DNA of 64,000 bases from CAYZHM01 sp964478225 (GTDB taxonomy: Bacteria > Pseudomonadota > Alphaproteobacteria > Micavibrionales > Micavibrionaceae), in contig CAYZHM010000004.1 of NCBI GenBank assembly GCA_964478225.1, positions 1 through 64,000 on the forward strand, written 5' to 3'. Positions 1 to 7,606 of this stretch are shown piece by piece; position 1 is the stretch's first letter; each line of letters opens with the position of its first letter. Both the position numbers and the translations under genes were made by a program. The notes beneath the pieces were generated by a model. That model ran no database searches. It saw nothing but the letters and a program-made list of their open reading frames with translations, and was not told the origin of the DNA.

Positions 1-90
1 GTCTGTCCATTTTCGTTTGTTCATGAGGAGGCTCTTAGTTTGTTCCAAAATTTTCGGGGGGTGGGGGGAGGCTTATTTGTTTCTATATTT

Positions 91-110
91 ATTTTACATA
101 ATCCAAAACT
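91..110 (+). repeat. AT-rich 20-bp motif, copy 1
   Basis: The sequence reads attttacataatccaaaact and lies at the 3' end of the minus-strand gene at 109-480, overlapping the first bases of its stop codon. It is one of eight similar motifs in the window with the consensus TATTTTRCATAATNCARAA. Confidence 0.6.
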
Positions 111-480
111 AGGAAACCGGGGTTCTTCTTTCTTCGCTTTGTTCTTGGTGTGCGTCGTTGGAATTTAGTGAATGGCGCGGGAGGGGGAGAGGCGGGCGCG
201 GGGCGAGGGATTGCATGTATTCAATCGCGGCGGCGGTCTTGATGGTGTCGGCGCATTGCTTTTGAATGCGGAGTCCGAGTTCGAACCATTCGCGTCCGGC
301 GTTACCGTCGCCTTGTTCAATTTTGCCCGCAAAGATTGTCAGGATGTTGTAGAGGAGAGTGTCGAGCAGGTCGGCCTGACGGCGCAGCGTGTTCACGCCA
401 TGGGCTGGGTTCACCAGCGCGCTCGCGAGTTGCTCGCACGCGGCTTTTGCTTCGTTTACGTCGAATGCGTCATCAGTCAT
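109..480 (-). CDS. hypothetical protein, 123 aa
   Basis: I do not recognise this protein. It is 123 residues long, mostly helical in appearance for the first 95 residues (many Ala, Leu, Glu and Gln), and ends in a Pro-rich and then polar tail (APRPPLPLPRH at about 92-102) that looks disordered. No signal peptide or membrane segment is visible. It uses G+C-rich codons like dxs, in clear contrast to the AT-rich SIR2-like gene 30 bases upstream of it on the same strand. It is probably native and may once have been the gene directly after dxs. The reading frame open on the opposite strand (172-492) looks like a shadow of it. Confidence 0.55.
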   Translation of the reverse strand: MTDDAFDVNEAKAACEQLASALVNPAHGVNTLRRQADLLDTLLYNILTIFAGKIEQGDGNAGREWFELGLRIQKQCADTIKTAAAIEYMQSLAPRPPLPLPRHSLNSNDAHQEQSEERRTPVS

Positions 481-510
481 ACGGGATTATAGGATAAAAT
501 TCCTATGATG

Positions 511-1740
511 TCAATCTTCGTTATCAATCATAAGAAAGTCAAAGTCTTCTTCTAAAGCTTCATATACATTCTTAATACTCTTTTCATAGTATGATCGCAT
601 CGTTGTTGGTCGAGTATCAATTGATTGAATATAAGTTGGAGGTAAAAACCTTTGTGGAACATCAAAAAATAGTTTTGATGCTTTTTTATTTATAATATTT
701 TTGTCACCAAAATTTGTAAAATAAATTTTTTTATGATTAGAAGAAGTATCTCTTAAAGCTTCTTTTAATTTTAATCTTTTGCTGTTTCTTTCATCGAAAC
801 CATAACCTAAAATGTAAACATGCTTAGCTGATGCTATTTTTTCACACGCTTTTTTTGTGATTTCTTCACATTTATTTTTATCGCCAATAGTGGTTTCGCA
901 ATCTTCCATAGTGAATATATTTTTAGAGCATTCGTAAACTTTGTTAAAAATCAGGAGATGTTTTTTAAAATATACTGCTCGATCTTCTTCTTTAGGCAGG
1001 CCTTCTTCTAAAGTTTTTAAAGTGAGATGTTCCTTTTTGAATTGATTGTGAATTCTTCCGTAAATATGAAGAAAGCGATCTGATTCTATAAAATTTTCTA
1101 TGTCTGGTTTATTAAAAGATTCTATATATTGCAAACTTCGATAAAGGGATGTTTCTAAAGAAATATCATAGTTAAATGTTACGAAAGTAACATTATTGGA
1201 GAGAAGTTCTTTTGGTTTTTGTGCAAGCCTATGAACAATAAATCGACACCAATCATCTTTCAAATTTGTAATATCATTTTGAGCTGACAAACTATTTTGA
1301 TTTACATTTTTTCGTCCCCGCTGCGCCGTGTCATAGTATTTGTGTTCGCACTCAAGGATTACCCAAGAGACAATAAATTTTCCTATTGGCTCTAGGCTGG
1401 GGTTTTGTCCTAAAAAATTATCTATTACTATTGGCTTAACGCTACGTAAGGCTGTTGCGAGTGCAATACATTCTTCCTGTACGGTATTTAATGCCCAGCG
1501 GATATCTTTTGCGTCTGGAAGAAAAATGTGACTTGAGGGATTGCCTTCGAATTTTGATCGAAGATAATCGGGGCAATTATTGACTGCCCAATAATTGGCT
1601 AAAGCTTGATCTTCTTTGATAAACTCAGCAATTTTTTTTGCTTTTTGGATGGTTCTTTCTACTAGTTCCTCGCCTGTTGGATAACCATAGTGCCAACTTG
1701 CGCCAGCGCCTAAAATAAAAACTGTTTCTTCTTTAAACAT
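511..1740 (-). CDS. SIR2-like domain protein (possible NADase/defence effector)
   Basis: 409 residues with the hallmarks of the SIR2-like (SIR2_2/STALD-type) Rossmann fold: GAGAS at residues 11-15 followed by GYPTG, TFNYD near 190 (the Asn-containing strand), HIYG near 225 (position of the catalytic His) and GYGFDE near 308. Proteins of this group are known as NAD-degrading effectors in several anti-phage systems; that role here is inferred. No signal peptide or membrane segment is seen. The gene is visibly AT-rich against its neighbours, suggesting recent transfer. Its ATG lies inside the last codons of dxs (8-base overlap), so it is probably translated from the dxs message. No recognisable partner protein lies next to it. 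Function beyond the fold is not established. Confidence 0.8.
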   Translation of the reverse strand: MFKEETVFILGAGASWHYGYPTGEELVERTIQKAKKIAEFIKEDQALANYWAVNNCPDYLRSKFEGNPSSHIFLPDAKDIRWALNTVQEECIALATALRSVKPIVIDNFLGQNPSLEPIGKFIVSWVILECEHKYYDTAQRGRKNVNQNSLSAQNDITNLKDDWCRFIVHRLAQKPKELLSNNVTFVTFNYDISLETSLYRSLQYIESFNKPDIENFIESDRFLHIYGRIHNQFKKEHLTLKTLEEGLPKEEDRAVYFKKHLLIFNKVYECSKNIFTMEDCETTIGDKNKCEEITKKACEKIASAKHVYILGYGFDERNSKRLKLKEALRDTSSNHKKIYFTNFGDKNIINKKASKLFFDVPQRFLPPTYIQSIDTRPTTMRSYYEKSIKNVYEALEEDFDFLMIDNED

Positions 1741-3721
1741 TTGTAGCTTTTACAATATCCTTTGCCATCAGCCCTGCCGCTTCGTATTGTTTTTGCGGGT
1801 CGTCGTGGTCCTGGAAGATATCGGGCAAAGTTAGCGTGCGGACGCGGCAGTTGCCGAGTAAATCATTGTTGGCGAGGAATTCCAGCACGAACGCGCCGAA
1901 GCCGCCGCGGGAGCCTTCTTCTATCGTTATGAGTTGCGCGTGTGAGGTGGCGAGGTCACGGATTAAATCTTCGTCGAGGGGTTTGGCGAAACGGGCGTCG
2001 GCTATGGTTACGCTCATGCCTTTTTCTTCCAGTAGGCGCGCGGCGCGTTTGCATTCTTCGAGGCGGGCACCGAAGGAGAGAATGGCCACTGCTTCGCTCC
2101 GCGCTGCGCTTGAGCTTCGCAGTGCTTCGGATTGATAAACAATCCTCGCTTTTCCGATTGTGAGGATTTCGGGATTTTCGGGGAGGGGGGCGCCGGTGCC
2201 TTCGCCGCGCGGGTAACGGAATGCGATTGGCCCGTCGTTATAATTCGCGGCGGTGTGGACCATGTGGACGAGTTCGGCTTCGTCGCTGGCGGCCATCAAA
2301 ACAAAATTCGGCAGGCAGCCGAGATAGGCGATGTCGAAGGCTCCGGCGTGGGTCTGGCCGTCTGCGCCGACGAGGCCCGCGCGATCCATAGCGAAGCGGA
2401 CGGGGAGGTTTTGCAGGGCGACGTCGTGCACGACCTGATCGTACGCGCGTTGCAGGAAGGTGGAGTAAATCGCGCAGAAGGGTTTGTAGCCTTCGGCGGC
2501 TAACCCGGCTGCAAAGGTGACGGCGTGTTGCTCGGCGATGCCGACATCGAACATGCGGTCGGGGAATTCGCGTTCGAATAAATCCATGCCTGTGCCGTCG
2601 GGCATGGCGGCGGTGATGCCGATGATTTTATCGTCTTGGCGGGCTTCGTTGATGAGTTGCTGCGCGAAGACTTTGGTGTAGGCGGGGGCGCCGGGTTTGG
2701 ATTTGGTTTGGGTTCCCGTGATCACGTCGAATTTTTTGACGCCGTGCATTTTGTCGGCGGAGTTTTCGGCGGGGAGGTAGCCTTTGCCTTTTTGCGTGAG
2801 GACGTGGATGAGGAGCGGGCCTTCGTGTTCGGCGTCGCGGGCGTTGCGCAGGACGGCGAGCAGATGATCAAGGTTGTGGCCGTCGACGGGGCCGATATAG
2901 TAAAAGCCCATTTCCTCGAAGAAGGAGCCTGTGCCCATGCTGAGGCGGGCGGATTCCTCGACGCGTTTGGCGGCGTGGCGGATGGGCGGCGGGAGGTGGC
3001 CGGTGATTTTTTTGCCGACTTCGCGCGCGTGGATGTAGGGCTTTGACGAGACGAGTTTGGTGAGGTAGCGGCTCATGGCGCCGACGGGGGGCGCGATCGA
3101 CATTTCGTTGTCGTTGAGGATGACGATCAATTTGGATTTTGCGGCGCCGGCGTTGTTCATGGCCTCATACGCCATGCCGGCGGACATTGCGCCGTCTCCT
3201 ATTACTGCAATCACGTGGTTGTTGTCTTTGTTGAAGTCGCGGGCGATGGCCATTCCCAATGCGGCGGAGATTGAGGTTGAAGAGTGCGCGGCGCCGAAGG
3301 GGTCGTATTCGGATTCGGAGCGTTTGGTGAAGCCGGAGAGGCCGCCGCCTTGTCTTATCGTGTGCAGGCGGTCTTTGCGGCCGGTGAGGATTTTGTGCGG
3401 GTAGGCCTGGTGGCCGACATCGAAAATGAGTTTGTCGCGCGGTGTGTCGAACACGGCGTGGATGGCGACGGTGAGTTCGACGACGCCGAGGCCTGCGCCC
3501 AAATGGCCGCCGGTTTTGGAAATGGCGTTGATCATGAAGCGGCGCGTGTCGTCCGCGAGTTGTTTGATTTGCTCATCGGAAAGAGATTTAATGTCGGCGG
3601 GTGTATTTACATAATCCAAAACGGGGTGGGGGGAGACGGCTTTCTCCTTGCGGGGTGCGGAGGAGGCAGAGGTTTGTGCTACCGGGGCGGGCGGTGATGA
3701 TGTTTGCTGCGGTTTGGCCAT
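1733..3721 (-). CDS. dxs: 1-deoxy-D-xylulose-5-phosphate synthase
   Basis: Condenses pyruvate with glyceraldehyde 3-phosphate in the first step of the MEP isoprenoid pathway, using thiamine diphosphate. The 662-residue protein has the family pattern: VGHQAYPHK near 102-110, the thiamine diphosphate motif GDGAMSAG at 175-182 with the downstream Asn190, and the catalytic-Glu segment GIAEQHAV near 400, followed by the transketolase pyrimidine and C-terminal domains. The first 30 residues are a Pro/Ala/Ser-rich extension not typical of the family; a start closer to the conserved LDYVNTPADI segment cannot be excluded. A copy of the 19-bp AT-rich motif (3604-3622) lies in this early coding region. 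The upstream relatives ispA and xseB are on the same strand but separated by an inserted cluster of small plus-strand genes. Confidence 0.97.
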   Translation of the reverse strand: MAKPQQTSSPPAPVAQTSASSAPRKEKAVSPHPVLDYVNTPADIKSLSDEQIKQLADDTRRFMINAISKTGGHLGAGLGVVELTVAIHAVFDTPRDKLIFDVGHQAYPHKILTGRKDRLHTIRQGGGLSGFTKRSESEYDPFGAAHSSTSISAALGMAIARDFNKDNNHVIAVIGDGAMSAGMAYEAMNNAGAAKSKLIVILNDNEMSIAPPVGAMSRYLTKLVSSKPYIHAREVGKKITGHLPPPIRHAAKRVEESARLSMGTGSFFEEMGFYYIGPVDGHNLDHLLAVLRNARDAEHEGPLLIHVLTQKGKGYLPAENSADKMHGVKKFDVITGTQTKSKPGAPAYTKVFAQQLINEARQDDKIIGITAAMPDGTGMDLFEREFPDRMFDVGIAEQHAVTFAAGLAAEGYKPFCAIYSTFLQRAYDQVVHDVALQNLPVRFAMDRAGLVGADGQTHAGAFDIAYLGCLPNFVLMAASDEAELVHMVHTAANYNDGPIAFRYPRGEGTGAPLPENPEILTIGKARIVYQSEALRSSSAARSEAVAILSFGARLEECKRAARLLEEKGMSVTIADARFAKPLDEDLIRDLATSHAQLITIEEGSRGGFGAFVLEFLANNDLLGNCRVRTLTLPDIFQDHDDPQKQYEAAGLMAKDIVKATNV
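3604..3622 (+). repeat. AT-rich motif, copy 2 (inside dxs)
   Basis: tatttacataatccaaaac, read on the plus strand, lies within the dxs coding region and encodes VLDYVNT on the minus strand. It matches the motif consensus except for one missing T. The encoded residues are plausible for a normal Dxs N-terminus, so chance similarity is possible. Confidence 0.4.
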
Positions 3722-3893
3722 GGTTTGCCTTTTATAAAGAAGAACATCGCAACTTACAAAGAAAAATACGTGAGTGGAAGGGGGTGTTTTGTTAACTGTA
3801 TTTTACATAATACCGCAGAAATTGAATGTTGTTTGAGTGCATTATTATAAAATTGCCCTTGATTTAGTGATTTTGTACTTTTATTCTTGAATT
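3722..3893. other. intergenic region between dxs and small-gene island
   Basis: This 172-base AT-rich spacer separates the divergent dxs and the 3894 gene and must hold the promoter of each. The only recognisable element is a copy of the AT-rich motif at 3799-3819. Confidence 0.5.
3799..3819 (+). repeat. AT-rich motif, copy 3
   Basis: tattttacataataccgcag lies in the spacer between dxs and the 3894 gene. The first half matches the consensus exactly; the second half is diverged. Confidence 0.5.
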
Positions 3894-4154
3894 ATGGATA
3901 GAAGAGCACATTTGTACCCTTATATGATTGGACTCGGGAGTGCTATGGCTTTTGAGGGGCTGTATGGTGAGGGTCCTACAATGGTCGGGGCCAGTAGGGT
4001 GGCTGGGTTGACGACGGGGTGGATTTTAGGGGAGATCTTTAAGCTTGCCAACAGCACGCATCAGCATGGGAACGCTCAGTCTCATCGCTTAGAGGACAGC
4101 GTTGAAGGAATAGTGGAGCCGGATTTGGGTAACCATGGCCCCGCGGCCGCTTAA
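3894..4154 (+). CDS. hypothetical small protein, 86 aa
   Basis: I do not recognise this 86-residue protein. Its first half is Gly/Ala-rich and could form one or two weak membrane-associated helices (about 10-24 and 33-50). The second half is polar with several His residues. There is no clear ribosome binding site before the ATG, so the start is uncertain. It opens a cluster of four small plus-strand genes between ispA and dxs and is followed directly by a copy of the AT-rich motif (4156-4175). It may be a real gene or a chance open frame; codon use is compatible with coding. Confidence 0.4.
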   Translation: MDRRAHLYPYMIGLGSAMAFEGLYGEGPTMVGASRVAGLTTGWILGEIFKLANSTHQHGNAQSHRLEDSVEGIVEPDLGNHGPAAA

Positions 4155-4155
4155 A

Positions 4156-4175
4156 TATTTTACATAATCTAGAAA
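4156..4175 (+). repeat. AT-rich motif, copy 4
   Basis: tattttacataatctagaaa begins two bases after the stop codon of the 3894 gene. It matches the consensus except for the tail. Confidence 0.5.
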
Positions 4176-4322
4176 GATGGGTTGAGGCTTTAAGACTGAG
4201 GGCTGCTGGCGCATGGTTGGCATGGGGCGCAATGATCAGCCTGTTTGTCCATGCTCTTATTCGAATAAGTTTGACAGGAAACGCTATATTTGTCATAAAG
4301 TTAACAGCTTTATGGAGTTGCT

Positions 4323-4679
4323 ATGGCTTTTGAAGGAAAAATTGGCTTTTTGAGAGATATGTTTTGTGTCGCGGCGATTACGGGCGCGGGGGTTGTTGCG
4401 GCCGGGAAGTTGATGGCGCCTGTTTACACGGCTTATAAAGAGCAGGATTTTTCGATTGCTTCCCTTGAAGTGCAGGAAGCGGATAATATCAAGCAGTGGT
4501 TTGGTGTGGCGACTTTGTTTTCAGTAGGAGCTGCGGGCTTGGTTGTTGGTCATTTATCTAGCTCAAGAGAAAGAGTGCGTTTAACGCCGGAGCATTTTGC
4601 ACAATGGCCGCAAACTTCGGAACCGAAGATTTATGTGGAAGATGATGTAGTAGACGAACCGGTTTTGAGTGTTTCTTGA
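4323..4679 (+). CDS. hypothetical small membrane protein, 118 aa
   Basis: An unrecognised 118-residue protein with two probable membrane helices, one at about 12-35 (Ala/Gly/Val-rich, ending before PVYTAYK) and one at about 61-79, and an acidic C-terminal tail containing YVEDDVVDEP. A GGAG sequence five bases before the ATG supports the start. It lies in the island of small plus-strand genes that separates ispA from dxs. The architecture (two short helices and an acidic tail) resembles its neighbour at 4872-5132, although I see no clear sequence similarity. Confidence 0.65.
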   Translation: MAFEGKIGFLRDMFCVAAITGAGVVAAGKLMAPVYTAYKEQDFSIASLEVQEADNIKQWFGVATLFSVGAAGLVVGHLSSSRERVRLTPEHFAQWPQTSEPKIYVEDDVVDEPVLSVS

Positions 4680-4703
4680 AGGTGTTTGATATATTTGCCA
4701 AGA

Positions 4704-4854
4704 GTGAGTTTATGAGGGTGAAAAAATTGCGGGGGCTTTTGCGGCGGCGGCAATTTTGGGTGCGGCGGCTTATTGGAATTATACGCACAACAACTGGCCA
4801 GATTATGTGGCGTTTGAAACAAAGCGTCAGAGATTTTTAGATTTAACAAAGTAA
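4704..4854 (+). pseudogene. probable frameshifted small membrane protein gene
   Basis: Between two small membrane protein genes, the frame running from 4711 to the TAA at 4852-4854 encodes about 47 residues with a convincing membrane helix (GAFAAAAILGAAAYW) and a basic, aromatic tail ending in FLDLTK. It has no usable start codon in frame: a TGA at 4705-4707 precedes it. A GTG at 4704 or an ATG at 4712 in other frames would need a one-base shift to join it. I read it as a short gene broken by a single-base change, or a sequencing error. The next gene starts 17 bases after its stop. Confidence 0.4.
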
Positions 4855-4871
4855 CATTAGGAGAGTTAGAG

Positions 4872-5132
4872 ATGAGAAGAGAAATTGCTACGAGAATTGC
4901 AAAAGGAGTTTTGGGGGCGACATTTTTGGGTGCAGGTATCGGTATGCTTACTTATGAGAGGAACAAGCCTGAACCAAGCGAGGGAGTGAAAAAGTTTCAT
5001 GCAAACTCTCAGGTGGACAAGAATGACATTAAGGGTGAGTTTGTCAGTGGCGTTCTTTTGGCGGCTGCTGGGGCTTTGATTGTCAGTGCGGGAGCACGAG
5101 ACCCTGATCTTGAAGAACCGACGCTGGGTTGA
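4872..5132 (+). CDS. hypothetical small membrane protein, 86 aa
   Basis: An unrecognised 86-residue protein with a positively charged N-terminus, a first membrane helix at about 9-25 and a second at about 56-74 (GVLLAAAGALIVSAG), separated by a polar loop rich in Lys and Asp, and an acidic tail. A GGAGAG sequence precedes the ATG by about nine bases. The positive-inside rule places both ends in the cytoplasm. It belongs to the island of small plus-strand genes between ispA and dxs. Confidence 0.65.
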   Translation: MRREIATRIAKGVLGATFLGAGIGMLTYERNKPEPSEGVKKFHANSQVDKNDIKGEFVSGVLLAAAGALIVSAGARDPDLEEPTLG

Positions 5133-5148
5133 GTAAAGGGAATTTGTT

Positions 5149-5634
5149 GTGTCACTTTCTGAGTTTGAAATTGTTGAGAAGCTTGCTTCCGTTTTGGGGT
5201 TTTCTCAGGAAGCGCTGAATGACGTGAAAATTTCCTTGTCGGCGGGTGTTGTTGATGAGGCCGATTATCAGAAGAAAGTGAATGAGGCTCTGTTTGGTGA
5301 GGATGAAACTCCTGATATTTTGGGGGCTATGGCTGATCGTGTGGCGCAGACGCGGTTTTGGTATATTGCCATTGCGGATCTTTTTTTTAAGGACCATGGG
5401 GTTCCTATTTCTACAGATTTTGTGAAAAGGCAGGAAGAATTTTTGGAGATTGCAGAGATTCAAGCCGAAGAGGTTTGTCGCCGTGTTGAGGGCGCGGGGT
5501 TTGAATTTGATCCGTTAATCTTATCGGTTGAAGACCAGAGTTTTGTTATAAAACGGCTTTTCCAGTTGGGGTCCGAAAAGGGTTATTTGAATTTCAAGCC
5601 CGACGCGCCAGGACATACTCCGCCAACTCCTTAA
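5149..5634 (+). CDS. hypothetical protein, 161 aa
   Basis: An unrecognised soluble 161-residue protein, acidic and predicted to be largely helical, without signal peptide or membrane segment. It begins with GTG at 5149; an AAAGGGA sequence lies about nine bases upstream. It follows the 4872 gene by 16 bases and is probably cotranscribed. Its 3' end runs 41 bases into the 3' end of ispA on the opposite strand, so the two genes converge with overlapping ends. It is the last member of the plus-strand island inside the isoprenoid gene cluster. Confidence 0.65.
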   Translation: MSLSEFEIVEKLASVLGFSQEALNDVKISLSAGVVDEADYQKKVNEALFGEDETPDILGAMADRVAQTRFWYIAIADLFFKDHGVPISTDFVKRQEEFLEIAEIQAEEVCRRVEGAGFEFDPLILSVEDQSFVIKRLFQLGSEKGYLNFKPDAPGHTPPTP

Positions 5635-6505
5635 GCATATCGGCACGACCTTCGAATATTTTGAGATGGCTGACGGCTTGGTCGATGACCATTTGGGCGC
5701 GGTCGCGGGCCTCTTTTTTGCCAAGCGCGGAGACGAAAGTGGATTTGTTGGCCTGGGCGTCTTTGCCTTTGTCTTTGCCGGTGTCTTGCGGGTCGGCGTC
5801 GACGTCCAAGATGTCATCTGTGACCTGGAACGCTAATCCGAGATCGAAAGCATAATTGCGCAGAGCGCGGCGTTGCGGCTCACCGGCCTTGCCGAGGATG
5901 GCGCCGGATTCACAGGCGAAGGCCATGAGTTTTCCAGTTTTCATTCTTTGAAGGCGTGAGATTGTGCCGAGGTCGAATTCTTCTTCTTCACCGATGAGGT
6001 CGAGCATTTGACCGCCGACCATGCCGCAAGGGCCGGCTGCTTCGGCCAGGCAGCGGATGAGTTCGAGGCGGACGCGGGGGTCTTCATGGGTTTCAGCTCC
6101 GGCCAGGACTTCGAAAGCAAGAGTGAGGAGGGCGTCGCCGGCGAGGATGGCTGTGGCTTCGCCGAATTGTTTATGGACTGTGGGATGGCCGCGGCGGAGA
6201 GCGGCGTCATCCATGGCGGGCAGGTCATCGTGAATAAGCGAGTAGCAGTGTACGAATTCGATTGCGGCGGCAACGCGGCGGGCGCGTGAGGAATCAATGT
6301 TAAACAGGAATGCGGAATGGATCGCCAAAAATGGGCGCAAACGCTTACCGCCGCCGAGAACGCCTTGGCGCATGGCTTCGTAGAGAGGGCGTTCGGGGGC
6401 GCCATCTTCTGGCGGGAGCAGGCGGTCGATTGTGCGATTGACGGCGGCAACCACTTCGTCCATAGCGTCTTGGAGTTGGGGGGAGGCATCTCTGGGTGAA
6501 GGCAT
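5594..6505 (-). CDS. ispA: polyprenyl (farnesyl/geranyl) diphosphate synthase
   Basis: Extends allylic diphosphates with isopentenyl diphosphate to make farnesyl or geranylgeranyl diphosphate. The 303-residue protein has the first Asp-rich motif DDLPAMD at 93-99, the RRG after it, the KTGKL-type segment, and a second Asp-rich motif VTDDILD near 234-240, all as in the short-chain trans-prenyl synthases. Chain length specificity cannot be decided from sight. It is preceded by xseB on the same strand with a 123-base gap that contains a palindromic repeat; in many alphaproteobacteria the order xseB-ispA-dxs is uninterrupted, whereas here dxs is displaced by the small-gene island. Confidence 0.95.
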   Translation of the reverse strand: MPSPRDASPQLQDAMDEVVAAVNRTIDRLLPPEDGAPERPLYEAMRQGVLGGGKRLRPFLAIHSAFLFNIDSSRARRVAAAIEFVHCYSLIHDDLPAMDDAALRRGHPTVHKQFGEATAILAGDALLTLAFEVLAGAETHEDPRVRLELIRCLAEAAGPCGMVGGQMLDLIGEEEEFDLGTISRLQRMKTGKLMAFACESGAILGKAGEPQRRALRNYAFDLGLAFQVTDDILDVDADPQDTGKDKGKDAQANKSTFVSALGKKEARDRAQMVIDQAVSHLKIFEGRADMLKELAEYVLARRA

Positions 6506-6515
6506 AATCTTCCTC

Positions 6516-6595
6516 TTTTGCTTTCTGACTTTGTTACTTCGTCGCTTGTGTATTGTTTATACACCACGCTCCTCGTGCCTGGTCAGAAAACAAAA
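6516..6595. repeat. palindromic element type A, copy 1
   Basis: An 80-bp element with terminal inverted repeats: ttttgctttctgac at 6516-6529 and gtcagaaaacaaaa at 6582-6595 (one mismatch). The interior contains cttcgtcgcttgtgtat and a complementary atacaccacgctcctcg, making a long imperfect hairpin. The same interior recurs at 19060-19138 and 19305-19375. Confidence 0.75.
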
Positions 6596-6628
6596 TGGTT
6601 TGATTATGGTTTTCTGTTACAAGCATGT

Positions 6629-6877
6629 TTAGGACTCGGGGTTGTCAAAGGGTTGGGTTGAGATGGAACCGTCGGCGCCAACAGATATTTTTTCAATCTT
6701 TTCCTTGGCGTCCTTGAGTTTGGTTTCGCAGTGTTTTTTAAGGGCTATGCCGCGTTCGTAGGAACCGATGGAGTCTTCGAGCGGTGCCTGGCCTGTTTCA
6801 AGGGAGCGCACGATCGTTTCGAGCTCGCCGAGGGCGTCTTCGAAGCTCAGGGTTTCTATAGGTTTTTGTTGTGCCAT
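6629..6877 (-). CDS. xseB: exodeoxyribonuclease VII small subunit
   Basis: The 82-residue protein has the family signature: SFEDALGELETIVRSLE near 9-25, then ALEDS-like PLEDSIGSYERG at about 37-48 and a helical Lys-rich second half. It partners XseA (not in the window) in the single-strand exonuclease VII. The length is typical. It precedes ispA on the same strand, as is usual in alphaproteobacteria. Confidence 0.93.
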   Translation of the reverse strand: MAQQKPIETLSFEDALGELETIVRSLETGQAPLEDSIGSYERGIALKKHCETKLKDAKEKIEKISVGADGSISTQPFDNPES

Positions 6878-6969
6878 GCCTATAAGCTGTTCAAATTCAT
6901 AGTGATTTCAAGTTTTGCAGTGTAATTCAGGATGGCTGCGGAATCCAGCTTAAAATGCAGGTTTATGTC

Positions 6970-7599
6970 TTAAACGAGGCCAAGCTTTTGTTCGAGGACG
7001 CCGACGAACATATGGCCGAGGGTGATGTGCATTTCCTGGATGCGGCCGGGGTCGGTGTGTGGGACTTTGATAAGGACATCGCAGAGTTCCGGCATTTTTC
7101 CGCCGGTTGCGCCGGTGAGGCCCACGGTTGTCATACCCATGCGTTTGGCTTTTTTAAGGCCTTTGAGGACGTTTTCCGAATTGCCGGACGTTGAAAGACC
7201 GACGGCGATGTCGCCTTCGTAGCCCAAGGTGCGGATTTGGCGCGAAAAAATCTCTTCGAAGCCGAAATCATTGGCGCAGGCGGTGATTGCTGATGCATCC
7301 AGCGAGAGGGAAAGCGCCGCGATGGGGGAGCGTTCCTTGTGTAGTTTGATCGACATTTCGGCGACGATGTGCTGAGAGTCGGCGGCGGACCCGCCATTGC
7401 CGAACATGATGATTTTATTGCCGCGCTTGATGGCGGGGACGGCGGCCTCGACCCATTGGTCGAAAGCTTCGAATTGTGTTTCGAACATTTCGGTTGCGAT
7501 TTTGATATGCGCGTCGCGGGTTGCATCCCAGTATTCACGAGAGCTCACCGGGTTTTTGGGTTCGTGGAATTCGGGTTTTTTTGTATGCAGGTCGACCAT
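6970..7599 (-). CDS. gmhA: phosphoheptose isomerase (SIS domain)
   Basis: Converts sedoheptulose 7-phosphate to D-glycero-manno-heptose 7-phosphate, the first step of ADP-heptose synthesis for lipopolysaccharide inner core. The 209-residue protein carries the SIS phosphosugar-binding signatures FGNGGSAADSQH at 66-77 and STSGNSENV near 130, and a C-terminal helix with HITLGHM. N-terminal extension of about 20 residues relative to E. coli GmhA. It stands alone here, seven bases after the lipoprotein gene at 7607-8335, with which it may be cotranscribed. Confidence 0.93.
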   Translation of the reverse strand: MVDLHTKKPEFHEPKNPVSSREYWDATRDAHIKIATEMFETQFEAFDQWVEAAVPAIKRGNKIIMFGNGGSAADSQHIVAEMSIKLHKERSPIAALSLSLDASAITACANDFGFEEIFSRQIRTLGYEGDIAVGLSTSGNSENVLKGLKKAKRMGMTTVGLTGATGGKMPELCDVLIKVPHTDPGRIQEMHITLGHMFVGVLEQKLGLV

Positions 7600-7606
7600 G
7601 ATTTTT

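Noticed and set aside
172..492. Plus-strand open frame of 106 codons over the 109-480 gene
   Set aside because: It is complementary to a gene with better codon pattern and shows no family features; probably a G+C-rich shadow.
3894..4154. Insertion sequence remnants at the small-gene island
   Set aside because: The AT-rich motif copies nearby are too short and too varied to be called insertion-sequence ends, and there is no transposase-like product.
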